From Notolepis coatsorum (Eukaryota; Chordata; Actinopteri; Aulopiformes; Paralepididae), in NCBI GenBank assembly GCA_963971535.1, contig OZ020588.1, positions 128,215,583 to 128,279,582 of the forward strand: DNA of 64,000 nucleotides. The letters are read 5' to 3'. Of the stretch, positions 32,264 through 42,924 are shown piece by piece (the stretch's first letter is position 1; each line of letters starts with the position of its first letter). The notes beneath the pieces are model-generated. The model saw nothing but the letters and a program-made list of their open reading frames with translations, was not told where the DNA came from and did not search any database. Made by a program: the position numbers and the translations under genes.

Positions 32264-32422
32264 TGGAGCTTGTCGACACGTCTCCCACTCTATACCTGTC
32301 TGCTTCCCCACGGTTTCCACTGTTTCTCCTGGCTGCTGTTTGCATAAGTCAGTGTTCACATAGGATAGGATGTCAGTTCAGCGGCACAGGTTGGAAAAGC
32401 CACAGGTTTAAAAAACACTGAC
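32264..32422 (+). other. Exon-like ORF after a strong acceptor
   Basis: CTCTCTCTGTCCACAG directly precedes an ATG at 32264. The frame of 52 codons starts MELVDTSPTLYLSASP and has a hydrophobic run (FPLFLLAAVCI) that resembles a signal peptide. Nothing homologous is recognised and the stop comes early. In the one open frame of the 57-bp segment upstream, joining would give a stop at the junction, so they are not an obvious coding pair. Confidence 0.2.
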
Positions 32423-32732
32423 AACACTGACAACCCCGACGAGTCTGGAACTTTTGGAAGCTTCTGGAACAGTTTGGAGGTCTTACTATGGATATTGCTG
32501 TTGTCACCTCGAACCCTTGTATGTTTCTACTTAGATTGAAGATGACTTTGCTCTTTTCTGAGTGTTTCATGGAACTATAGGGTACAAGAAGCCCATTTAT
32601 AATACAATGGTTGAATTTCAAAATGTTCATCAATCTGAAAGTATTTTTCTTTCTTAATTCCTGAAAAGTTGTCTTTTTGTGAATATGTTTTTGTGACAGC
32701 AACATTCCAGCAATATTTGTGTCCCAATCATA

Positions 32733-33160
32733 AGTATAAGTATAAGTCTTTATTTGTCATCAGATTAACACATGCGATGGGCGACCCACAGGAACACACA
32801 CACACACACACACACACACATGCACTGAGTCGCTGACTAAATGTTCTCTGCACATCCCATCCCGTCATCCTTACCCCCCAAGGGCAGCCGGGACCAATCC
32901 AAGTGCTTCCCAATCCCGTTCTTCGTCAGGGATGCGACAGCGTTAGTGATCTGTTGTGCATATTTTTCCATTTGGGTTTATCTTATCGGGAGGGGAAACC
33001 CTTGCGAGCACATGCAAACTCCACACAGAAAGGCCCGGGAGATACCCCACCTGGGTAACTGGCAACATGGCAACCAACACGGCAATCCAAGTGGGAATCA
33101 AAACCACAACCTTCTAGCTGTGAGGCGACAGTGTTAACCACTACACCACCGTGCCGCCCC
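32733..33160 (-). mobile_element. tRNA-derived fish SINE
   Basis: On the minus strand it starts GGGGCGGCACGGTGGTGTAG at 33160. TGGTGTAGTGG is an A-box-like promoter (33148-33138), and GGTTTTGATTCCC is a decayed B box. The body includes TGTGTGGAGTTTGCATGTGC. The 3' end is ACAAATAAAGACTTATACTT, with ACTTAT repeats as tail near 32733-32750. A CA array (32797-32821) lies inside it. Related fragments occur at 33165-33320 and 40410-40462. Confidence 0.75.
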
Positions 33161-33164
33161 CATC

Positions 33165-33320
33165 ATAATAATAATAATAATAACTGGACTTTGAAGAAGT
33201 CTTTATTCGGCATGCAGTGACACACACATGCGATGGGCGGCACACACACAGGAACACACACACATGCAATTTTTGTTGGGTCGCCGATGTGATTCCCCCA
33301 AGGGCAGCCAGGAGCAGTAC
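33165..33320 (-). mobile_element. SINE 3'-end fragment
   Basis: On the minus strand it carries GGCTGCCCTTGGGGGAATC and a 3' end GAATAAAGACTTCTTC with a TTA-repeat tail (33168-33182). It parallels the 3' half of the neighbouring SINE, 5' truncated. Confidence 0.6.
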
Positions 33321-33869
33321 CCCAGAACAGACAGACACAGGAGACAGATGTATAAATAAACCAGATTTAATAAACAAAAGGAATACAAGGGGAATAAAAT
33401 AACCTATACTAACGGGACCGAAGTGGGGGGGAAGTGTGTGGATGCCAGCAATGTAAATGTAGATGTAAATGAGGTGTGTAAGACAGTTTAACATATGTGT
33501 ATTGATGTGTGTCTAGCATGTAAAACTAATGTGGTGTAATATGTAAATGTGCATGGCTGTTGTTCATTTGCATGTGCTAACCAGTCCAGTAACAGAGGGA
33601 GGGGGAATATCCAGGGATATTGTCCATCCGTGAGTCCAGAGACGCAAGTGGGAGAGAGAGAGGGAGTGCGCAGGGAGTGAAACAGTGATTGCCGGGGGTG
33701 GTGGTATCCTTGAAGGAGAGACAAGAAAACAATGCCGGTTAGAAAAACAGAAGAACCAAAACACTGGGGAAAACAAAGTAATGAAGCCAGGTTAGTCAAC
33801 AACACAAGAGATGAATGCACAACTTTAATATATTCTTTAGGTAGGACTAACCACAAGTGATCAGTACGA
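33321..33869. other. Unassigned stretch
   Basis: Purine-rich and A-rich sequence with no recognisable coding, ending at the target duplication of the LTR element. Confidence 0.5.
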
Positions 33870-34227
33870 TGTGGGATATTTGTGGATATCCTGATGAAGA
33901 ATGTCTCAGTCAACCGAGGATTGGATAATAACAAGGTTTATTAACCAAACAGATAGAATACATAGAGAGAATGGCTGAGGGTTTCCCCCCAGGTGATCAG
34001 CTGAAATCCCCCAGGTAAGAAGACCTTGATTGTGGTCGGGAGGAGCCCTTTATAGTTCAACAAGGGGGGTGTGTGGTCCCATTTGATAGGTCAAATGGGG
34101 GGGGGGGGGTACAGGTTTGGGGCGAAAGGGGAGGGGAATGTCTTATTCCACAGAGAGGGGGGGCATAGGTAAGGGGATACAGGGGAGGGGGATATATTTA
34201 CATGAGAACATTAGATATTATACCACA
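33870..34227 (-). repeat. 3' LTR of the young element
   Basis: 358 bases, TG..CA ends. On the plus strand it contains CCCCAGGTGATCAGCTG and several G runs, the only places where the two LTRs differ. Confidence 0.9.
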
Positions 34228-35600
34228 ATACTCACTTTTCTTTCTTATAATGTGGGTGAGATTAATGTATAATATACCAGGGTTGTTTGGAACAGGTAAA
34301 AGTGAAAATAGAAAACAATTAAAATAATGAAAATTTTGGCCAATGTGATCTGGTTGTTGGCATAACAGTTTAAAATAGAATTATTTACATACATGATTCA
34401 TGACATGATCGGCTGGACTGCGGTCTGTGTTATTTTGATATCAGAGATGTGGGAATAGATATCACCCTTTTCTTTTATTAATCGCTCAAAATACCTATAT
34501 CAATGAGTGGTCCTCAACTCTGATATCAAACAACAATTAACATAATCATTAGAAGCTATAGCTGTGCAAATATCTTGGCATACCTTCAGTCGTTCATGTC
34601 GTGACTCAGGGGAGCTAATGTGATCGTTGTGCATACAGGCATCGTAATAAACCAATTAAATACATGCACTGTCTCTGTGTGGTCAGAGTGCACAGGGTGA
34701 AAACACAAAATCGTGTGCATAATTATTAGGAATAGGATTTACACATAAGGCTAATGTGTACAAAAACATTTTAACAACCGTTAACCTGGTGGTTAATAAA
34801 ACTAACATGATTGATTATGGGAAACTGTTCACAAATATATATATATATATATTTGCACATTTTATGATGATTCTTGATGAAATTACTTAGGATCCAGTTG
34901 TATTTAATCTGAGTTTGAGTGTCACTTTCATCTGTGATTGCCTCAGTTTTGTTGGTCTTTGCTTAGAATCAGGCAATTTTCTCCATTTCTTCTCTATAAA
35001 TGAGGAGATAAAACGTCTTATGCATCGCTTCTGTATGTAATTCTAGTGCATATACTATCAATGGTTCACCATACAGGTGCAAAACAACGTTACATGTCCT
35101 CTTCTATGAGAGAATAAAACAACTGATTCTTTCTTGTCTGACAATACAATTTTGTAATTGTAATTCAAATGTGATGTAATGTGATCATGTGGTCACTTCT
35201 TCCTTCAGCAATACATTTTAGCTCATTATTACTAACCATTGTTAATGCTTTCTCATTGATTTCTTTTCATCACATCCCTAGTTCATCGTTTTGCAGATAC
35301 ATACAATTGTGTGAAAAGTTTCCTGCTTGTGAAGGTATTAATCTGAATGATGTTGCGTCGTTGTTGACAAGGTGTTCTCTGTCGGTCGTGTGGCAGGGCC
35401 AAACAGTAACACATAAAAATTAAATAAATACATAACAATGTGGACACTGTGTTCAGAAGTCTCTTGGTTCACAGGTCTCTGATGATGTCTCTTCTTGACG
35501 ATGCAGTCGGGAACATTCACTGGTCGCCGTTCATTCCCTGTCAAGGGTCACCTGTAGCAGTGTGGCGGTCAACTATACTATACTATACAACTAACTATAC
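34228..35600. other. Element interior, AT-rich, nothing coding recognised
   Basis: AT-rich sequence with a short AT run at 34837-34852. No frames of interest were found. Confidence 0.5.
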
Positions 35601-35619
35601 TTGCAGACTCTTTTCCTGG

Positions 35620-36175
35620 AGCCTATGTTGTTCTCCACCACCATCACATGTCTGCCACTGTGCTCACGCTTGACCTTTATCAGGCCTAGAGACATGGCGG
35701 TAGGGTGGTCTTGAACGTGCTGTGTGGTGGTTGGTCCCCCGCTCCCCGTCATCGCGGTACCACTTGATGGAGGGCGAGGGCCCGCCGGTGTAGTGACTAG
35801 TCAGTAGGACGCTCTCTCTCACACGGATGACAATTTTGTCATGGGAATCCACCTTGATGGTCGGGGCTTTGGTTCCCTTTTGCAGATAGTCTGCCGCGGG
35901 TCGCTGGGGTGAGGCTGCATGTCGTCCTTTCTGTCTCTGCTCCCCTTCCTTTGGGGACGTCTGTGTTGTGTGGGCTGGTGGTTCTCCCACGGTTGTTGTC
36001 GTCGCCCTGGTTGTGTCCGCAGCTCCTTGGCGGCGTCCCTGGTGGTCCTATGCTGTCGTGGGTCGCTCAGGTCGCTGGGTTGTGTTCCTCCTTGCCTGGT
36101 CCTGCCGTCGTTCGTGGTTCAGGTCACGCGTCATCTCACTCCTTCTCACTTGTCGTGTCCTCTCACCAATATGAT
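35620..36175 (-). pseudogene. Immunoglobulin-domain-like exon inside the LTR element
   Basis: On the minus strand ATCCTCAG at about 36176-36183 is a good splice acceptor. A charged, Arg/Gln-rich segment follows, then KAPTIKVDSHDKIVI and HYTGGPSPSIKWYRDD. That is the B-to-C strand pattern of an I-set immunoglobulin domain with the conserved Trp, as in titin, myomesin or IGFN1-type muscle proteins. Ig-like sequence character continues to about 35620. The open stretch is about 108 codons and the copy is broken. It lies in the same orientation as the surrounding LTR element. The likeliest reading is a host exon captured by the element. The protein of origin cannot be named from the sequence alone. 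Confidence 0.45.
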
Positions 36176-36540
36176 CTGAGGATGATAAAATTGCCTTAGA
36201 AAACCTCCTCACATAAATGATTCAACGCCTTTCTGCTAAAGAGGAAAATAATTTTGGGATTAATTCAATTCATTGTAAATAAAATCACTTAATTGAAAAT
36301 AGGAAATGCAAGCCAATTGCATTAGCAGTGATTCCTTATGTCAAGAAGGTCACATTCACTACAATCTTATCAGATCTTGTATCTAACTAGATCTTACAGC
36401 ATTAAGCTTTAAATAAAATTGTAAATGAATGGCCAAAGTCTTGAATCAGATAAAATAGCTCCTTGTCTTCATAGTCTGTGATGTCAATTTTAATTTGATC
36501 TTACCTCAGGATGCGTTGGCTGTACCTCAGGATACTTACC

Positions 36541-36582
36541 TCGCCACGCCTTCTCTGGCATTCTTCACGTCTCAGTGTGGCT
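36541..36582 (-). other. Exon-like segment with strong splice donor
   Basis: On the minus strand the segment ends GTGGCGAG/GTAAGT, a perfect donor, and is preceded by a T/C-rich tract ending near CATGACGAG. One frame reads TLRREECQRRRGE, similar in charge to the Arg-rich part of the next exon-like segment at 35.6-36.2 kb. Its small size makes this uncertain. Confidence 0.3.
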
Positions 36583-36591
36583 CGTCATGGC

Positions 36592-37956
36592 ATAGGGGGA
36601 AAAAAACATAAAATCTAGACAGCCAGTTAATTTTGCATGAAAAACAATCATTCGTTTTGTCATCTAACCCTAACTAACCTTACTGTCATGCATTTGTCCT
36701 AATAAACTAACCTACACTGTAGCACTCAACACTTTGATGACCATTGTTACTCAGCTGATAGAGGTGTGCCCTGCCTGATGTCCTGTCGTACAGAACATGT
36801 GAGTCGCTTTGGATAAAAGTGTCAGCTAAATGATCAATGTACCTTTACCTTGTACATTTAGATAATTGTGTTTCAATTTTGGTGGTTGATAATTTGCAGT
36901 CATGGAAAGTACTTGAAATTGCAAAGAGTTAGTGGTTAAGCAGAGAATATAAGGAGGGGATAGTATGTTAAATTGTTTTCATCATTGATCTTTCATCTCA
37001 GGCACTTCTACTTTGTTTGGTGTTATTCAGACATCATATCTCTAATTTGTGTGCCTTCTTGAAAAGAGAGAGATGAAAACAACTGGTTAGTTATTCTGTT
37101 AGTATGGGAAATATGGTAGCCTTTCATAACTGCAAATTCATCACCTGTGTCTAATTCATGTTAATTAAGTGGCTCTCTGTTGCCATCCACCGAGTCTGTG
37201 GTCACGAGTACAGGCATTTGCATTGCTTTGTCTCCCAAGTGCCCACTCTGAAGAAATTTACATGTGGGTGTTTGGATGTAGATTTGTTCCAAATTTTGTG
37301 ATACAATTTTGGTGTAGTCATGCACTGTTTTGCATCTCGCCTCAGAGCCAGATCTGTAAATACAAACACATGTTAATTTTCCACTCTTTTCTAAGACCAT
37401 CTGAGTGGGTTCTCCTTGATTGTCTGTGAGCTTAACAAAACATCAGCTATATTTCTCATCCATCCCGTTCTAGGATGTAATGATAGTGTTATCATTTATC
37501 AATCATATCGCATATGTACACAAGCATCATATGAATGTGGAACCACACATTTTGAATCATGTTTAAAAATGTCTTACAATGGAAAGGGCTAGTTATCTTT
37601 CATTGGTTCTTTAGATAAACACATTAACTCAAGTGAATATAACCTAAACATCTTACTTTTAAACATGATCTATGTTGTTTGTGCCCAAGTTTTCAACATT
37701 AAAACTTATAAAGCCTAATCTAACGCTGTTTATGTGGACTACAATTCCTGTACTGCCATATACTGGAAACCGGGAGTGTTTGTTTAACTCTCCGTATTGG
37801 TCAGTATGGCCGGTACGCCCACAGATGTATTATAATTCTGAAACAGACATTGTAATTAGCTTTATGTGACTTATAATGTGTAAATTAAAGCAACATAAAC
37901 ACTCAAGTGATCTGAGATAGTTGTAATTTGCTGTAACTGAGATGATAGTTGTGTAT
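36592..37956. other. Element interior, nothing recognised
   Basis: AT-rich, intron-like sequence between the exon-like segments; no repeats or frames of note. Confidence 0.5.
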
Positions 37957-38281
37957 GTACAGTTTCTACGTCAAATGACTCCCTTTTCTTGACTCCTTTT
38001 GTATCACAAACAGTACTGAATTTGCAAATCTGGTATGTCATAAATGTATAGATGTAGCAGTACTGACTATCTGTCTGTCATGTATGTCCTAATATGTCCT
38101 GATGAATTGAAAATGGGGGACCCTGATGTAAACAAATCTGGTATTGAAAATGGGGGACCCTGATGTAAACAAGACTAAAGTCTCTCTCTGGTCTGCATCC
38201 CCTTAACAATTGTGTATTGAGCTGTGCTGTATTGTACCCATTCTGCAATCTGTTAATAAAGTTTTCAATCAATCAATCAAA
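37957..38281 (+). mobile_element. L2-like LINE 3'-end fragment
   Basis: Matches the 3' end of the LINE at 28446-28741: GTACAGTTTCTACGTC, CACAAACAGTACTG, TTGAAAATGGGGGACCCTGA and the tail TTAATAAAGTTTTCAATCAA with AATC repeats. A short internal piece around TGAAAATGGGGGACCC is duplicated. It lies antisense to the LTR element. Confidence 0.85.
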
Positions 38282-38310
38282 GCATCTATATTTATGATTT
38301 TCATACTCAC

Positions 38311-38488
38311 CGGGGACAGCTGTTGTGTTGACGTTGGATCCGTTACGTGTCGTCAATGCAATGTTCGGCTCGTTTCTCCGGTGGTCTGGGATAATGCAAC
38401 CCGCATCTCGCCACCGCAACTCAACATTTTCCAATAGCAGCGCGCACATACATATACAAATAAAACATATACTACAAGTGGATTTCAC
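38311..38488 (-). other. First-exon-like ORF with signal-peptide-like start
   Basis: On the minus strand an ATG at 38488 starts MKSTCSICFICICMCALLL, a hydrophobic stretch like a signal peptide. It continues with a hydrophilic segment containing two NxT/NxS-like sites, and reaches CCCCG/GTGAGT at 38311, a strong splice donor. TATA-like TTTTATATTAAA lies at about 38548-38537 and a full CRE, TGACGTCA, at 38574-38581, both at plausible distances upstream. Together they look like a promoter and first coding exon. I do not recognise the protein. It sits in sense inside the LTR element, upstream of the Ig-like exon. Confidence 0.35.
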
Positions 38489-38573
38489 GCACCTTCGGCC
38501 TTGGGCACATTAAACTTTACGTTCGCCTATGGATAGTTTAATATAAAATCATAGCTTCACGGCGCGCATAGCG

Positions 38574-38581
38574 TGACGTCA
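38574..38581. promoter_or_regulatory. CRE palindrome
   Basis: TGACGTCA, the full cAMP-response palindrome, in CpG-rich context about 90 bases upstream (minus strand) of the signal-peptide-like ORF and close to a TATA-like motif. Confidence 0.45.
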
Positions 38582-38599
38582 TCGCTCCATGCAACGTTC

Positions 38600-39940
38600 G
38601 TGCGTTCTCATTCGCCTCGGAAATAACGCTTTGCAATTCATACAGTATTTTTCCCACGATCTCTCAATAGCCTGGAATTCCTATACCAGCGTTTTGTTAC
38701 CGAATGAACGCGCCTGTGCATATGTGAAACGTAAACAAACTGAAACGATAAAACTATACTTCCCCAAATGGTCGTTCCCGTGGGCCGGTTTTGTTTATTC
38801 CGGAAATTACTATCCTAGTTTGTCACGTGAACTGCACCTCAATGTTATTCTCTGTGTATAACGGTACTAGTCTCTCAATGCTCGGCGCACGCAAATACAA
38901 ACGAGACTTTAAACAGACAAAACAACAATAATACATATAAGTTAACGTGCGTGTATATCTGACTGTATTGGATCGCTGTACGTTTAGTCGGCCAGCACTC
39001 TGCTGCGACAAGGCATTTATCCCTTGATATATAACTACACATCGTTATTAAAGTCATAACGACCGAACCTGACTTCGAAATTTACCAGCGATATATTAGA
39101 TTATATATACCTTTTAATCATACTCTCGGTCTCATTTTACTCGCGACTAATGTCCTGTTTAATGTACTTTCCGCGACTGATGTCCCGTTTAATGTACATT
39201 CACGTACTCCCGGGACATCGCGTAATCACGTACTACTAGGACATCGCGTGATCATCTTCCCGCTATCTGTATTGATCAATTGGTTAATTTAATCCAAAAT
39301 ACATCGTTTTCAGGAATGGAAGAGATTGTGGGCTTAGTTTGAGGTTGAAACAACGAATATTATGACGCTACTCTGGTAATTTCTAATTATGATTCCATCA
39401 GCTTCTCGGTCCTAACTTCCCGCCTCTTTGCAAAGGAATCACAGAACGTTTTTAACAGAGTAGCGTTTTCAAGGATATCACATCATAATAAGCTCACGTA
39501 TCTTCTTTTGTTGCCTATATTTTTAGTCTGAATTAGACTTGGGTTAGCAAACCAACAACCTTACTGTGTGCCTTAGCTTTTGGTCGGCTCCGACTCGACC
39601 TGGAATAGCACTTCAACCTTTGTGCCTAAACTTTTGGGGATAGCACATAACCCATCCTCTCAGAACCGCCTGATAAGGACCCAGGTGCACGCGCGCCCTG
39701 GTAACGATTCTCAATACAGATCAGATATATTAATGCACATTATTCTTACTCAGCCATGATCTCAATATTTGACAACATTCTGTAATATTCACCTGGCACA
39801 GAGAAAAGCGGGAAGGTTTTAATTCCTTTCCATACATTTTTGGTCGACCAGTCTATTATACTCACTTTTCTCTGTATAGTTGAAATGATACAGCACGCCG
39901 GGAGGACGCAAAAATCCGTCACAAGTTCGTAGACGCCAAT
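38600..39940 (-). other. 5' leader side of the LTR element
   Basis: No coding recognised. Two short tandem duplications are at about 39146-39205 (GCGACTAATGTCCTGTTTAA and a near copy) and 39206-39256 (ACGTACTCCCGGGACATCGC and a near copy). The primer-site-like TGGCGTCTACGAAC reads from 39938 on the minus strand. Confidence 0.5.
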
Positions 39941-40296
39941 TGTGGGATATTTGTGGATATCCTGATGAAGAATGTCTCAGTCAACCGAGGATTGGATAAT
40001 AACAAGGTTTATTAACCAAACAGATAGAATACATAGAGAGAATGGCTGAGGGTTTCCCCCCAGGTGATCAGCTGAAATCCCCCAGGTAAGAAGACCTTGA
40101 TTGTGGTCGGGAGGAGCCCTTTATAGTTCAACAAGGGGGGTGTGTGGTCCCATTTGATAGGTCAAATGGGGGGGGGGTACAGGTTTGGGGCGAAAGGGGA
40201 GGGGAATGTCTTATTCCACAGAGAGGGGGGGGCATAGGTAAGGGGATACAGGGGAGGGGGATATATTTACATGAGAACATTAGATATTATACCACA
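39941..40296 (-). repeat. 5' LTR of the young element
   Basis: 356 bases; identical to the other LTR apart from G-run lengths. Followed on the right by the ACGA target duplication. Confidence 0.9.
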
Positions 40297-40409
40297 ACGA
40301 ACAAGCACTGAATGATGGGCCGTCAGGCTTCTTATGGAGCAGGTGTCTCTGTCTCCACATGCGCCCAGCTGTTTCCGATTGCATCTGATTAGGCTTGACG
40401 AGTTGTGAC

Positions 40410-40462
40410 GAGGTGGGAGTCGCAATAGTGGCAGTGTTAACCACTACACCACCGTGCCGCCG
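40410..40462 (-). mobile_element. SINE 5'-end fragment
   Basis: On the minus strand it reads GGCGGCACGGTGGTGTAGTG, the start of the tRNA-type SINE at 32733-33160, including the A box. The following part is missing. Confidence 0.65.
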
Positions 40463-40972
40463 ATGATGTTCATGAATATCCCCATATGGAAGTGAATAAT
40501 AAGAATACCATGGAAACAGAACTAAAACAGACTGCACAAACAGTAAATGTGATTTAGTGTACATCATTATGCATATCTCAGTTTCTCGATTAATATAAAT
40601 ATACATCATTCAGGTTTCTCATCATCGTGATAAGAGTTTATCCAGATGATTGTGAATGGGATATAATGTGGCAACTAAAAATGCCTATGTGGCCCATATG
40701 TGCCACAGTGGAGGATGTGTAATCAGGCATCGTGTTCACCTTGTCAATTAGCCAGACTTCTTCTGAAACCCCTCAGAGGGAGATGGATCAAAACCACAGA
40801 GCTTTCCACCATCCCAAGCAAAACAGAATGTCATCTGTCTGTGTCATATGTCATCTCAGCTGCTGTACCAATTGGTTTAATAACAAATAATTAATAAGCT
40901 GAGTTGGCGTTCTTGTTGTTGAAGACCATCTGTGATCCACTTCTGTATGGAGAACTCCTGGCCATTTGTTTT

Positions 40973-41455
<483 letters not shown>

Positions 41456-41540
41456 AGCGAACTATTGGAGATTATTATAAAGAGGACAAAACTATCACAC
41501 TTATGGATGATAAAGTGCGTTTTCACCAGACTACATTGGA
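41456..41540. repeat. Dispersed repeat fragment, copy 1
   Basis: AGCGAACTATTGGAGATTAT through TGCGTTTTCACCAGACTA recurs at 58362-58450 in the same orientation with small differences. The family is unknown. Confidence 0.7.
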
Positions 41541-41719
41541 CTCAGCACTTCTGGTAAATCATAAAAATACTATAGTCAAACCGGCCAAGCATGTGTGGTA
41601 TAATTCCAGTCTCAAACTGTTATGGAATATGGAATATTGTTGAGTCTTGATTCCCAAAAGGTCAACGGCGGCGGGGAGAGGTTGAACTCTGTAAGGACCA
41701 GTGCACAAACACCTTAGAT

Positions 41720-42877
41720 CAGGGGTGTCAAACTCATTTTCACAGAGGGCCACATCAGCATTATGGTTGCCCTCAAAGGGCCAAAGACCATATAAATGTT
41801 AATGTAATGTAAAATAAATGTAGCTACACATTTACATATTGTTAAACATGGTGTTTCTGTATTTATTACTTATTCAAGTTATACATATTGCATATTCATT
41901 TGCATAAATGTAAAAATATATGTTAGCTTATGTTATTTTAACAAATAATTTTAGTTTATCAGAACCCCATATTACTCCACCAATCAATGATCAAATTATT
42001 CAAGTAAATAACAAAGAAGAATATCATCAAATACAAGCTATGACATTAAGTTTGTTCAAAACCTTTTTGTCACAGTCAAGAGGGGCAGAACTAACAACTG
42101 TGAGCTGCAAAGAACACGTGGGACAGATGTAGCAGATGTTACAAAAACAAATGGCTGCACACAACCTTGCAGAGGCCATACATCCAACTAATGGAAGATA
42201 GTTTAATTAACTTTAATTAACAGATTGCAGAATGGGTACAGTACAGTACAGCTCAATACACACAATTGTTAAGGGGATGCAGACCAGAGAAAGACTTTCG
42301 ACTTGTTTACATCAGGGTCCCCCATTTTCAATTCATAATGAAATTGCTATTATGTGTCTGCATGAACACACAACTGTAACTGTACTCAAAAATAACAAAA
42401 TAAGGGTTGTCTCAGTTCACAACTATATTGGTCAAGTTTTGGGTGGGACTTGTTTGCGTCCCTACAGCTTCTTATTCAATTGAGCGAGATGCTCGGTTAT
42501 GTCACACAGCCAGTTTGCATCTGACAGTTCAGACAATATTTCTTCAACCCTTTGTTACCTATTCCGCCTGGATCTTTTTTGTATTTTGGGCTGTAAAATT
42601 GTCAAATAATGTCTGAGGAGTAAATGCTTTTGGCTTTTTTCCTTTGTTACCTCAGATGTTCAACATACATGTATGTGTAAGAATGTGTAATAACTAAGGC
42701 TGTCAAAGTTAAAGCTTTATTAACGCATTAACCCACAATTATTTTAACACTGCTATTTTTGAACCCAATATTAATGTAAATATTTTTATTTATTTTTTTA
42801 CCTGAGCTCTTGGGGGGCCACATCAAATGACGTGGCGGGCCGGATTTGGCCCGCGGGCCGTGAGTTTGACACCTATG
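41720..42877. mobile_element. hAT element, 1158 bp, non-autonomous
   Basis: The ends CAGGGGTGTCAAACTCA and the complement (TGAGTTTGACACCTATG) are classic hAT/Charlie-type termini. The perfect 8-bp duplication CCTTAGAT lies at 41712-41719 and 42878-42885. The right subterminal region is rich in GGGCCGGATTTGGCCCGCGG. No transposase coding was seen. An inverted L2-like LINE tail is embedded (42215-42341). Confidence 0.93.
42215..42341 (-). mobile_element. L2-like LINE 3'-end fragment, inverted
   Basis: The complement of the LINE 3' end seen at 28.6 and 38.2 kb: TCAGGGTCCCCCATTTTCAA and CAGATTGCAGAATGGGTAC. The tail has mutated to TTAATTAA repeats. It lies inside the hAT element. Confidence 0.8.
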
Positions 42878-42924
42878 CCTTAGATAGTCTCTATTTTCTC
42901 CCTAAAAGAGGTTATTAAGATACA

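Larger units (their letters stand above)
33870..40296 (-). mobile_element. Young LTR element without gag-pol, 6.4 kb
   Basis: Two direct LTRs (33870-34227 and 39941-40296) start TGTGGGATAT and end TATACCACA, and differ only in the lengths of G runs. ACGA flanks both outer sides (33866-33869 and 40297-40300), a 4-bp target duplication, so this is one insertion. On the minus strand a primer-site-like TGGCGTCTACGAAC follows the 5' LTR after two bases, and a purine tract AAGAAAGAAAAGTGAG precedes the 3' LTR. The 5.7-kb interior has no gag, pol or env that I can find. It holds exon-like segments with splice signals, an Ig-domain-like stretch and an L2-like LINE tail. It must have moved with proteins from elsewhere. 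The near-identical LTRs mean it is very recent. Confidence 0.85.

Noticed and set aside
33130-33160. Possible tRNA gene from A-box-like sequence
   Set aside because: No cloverleaf, the B box is decayed and the unit is repeated in the window; it is a SINE head.
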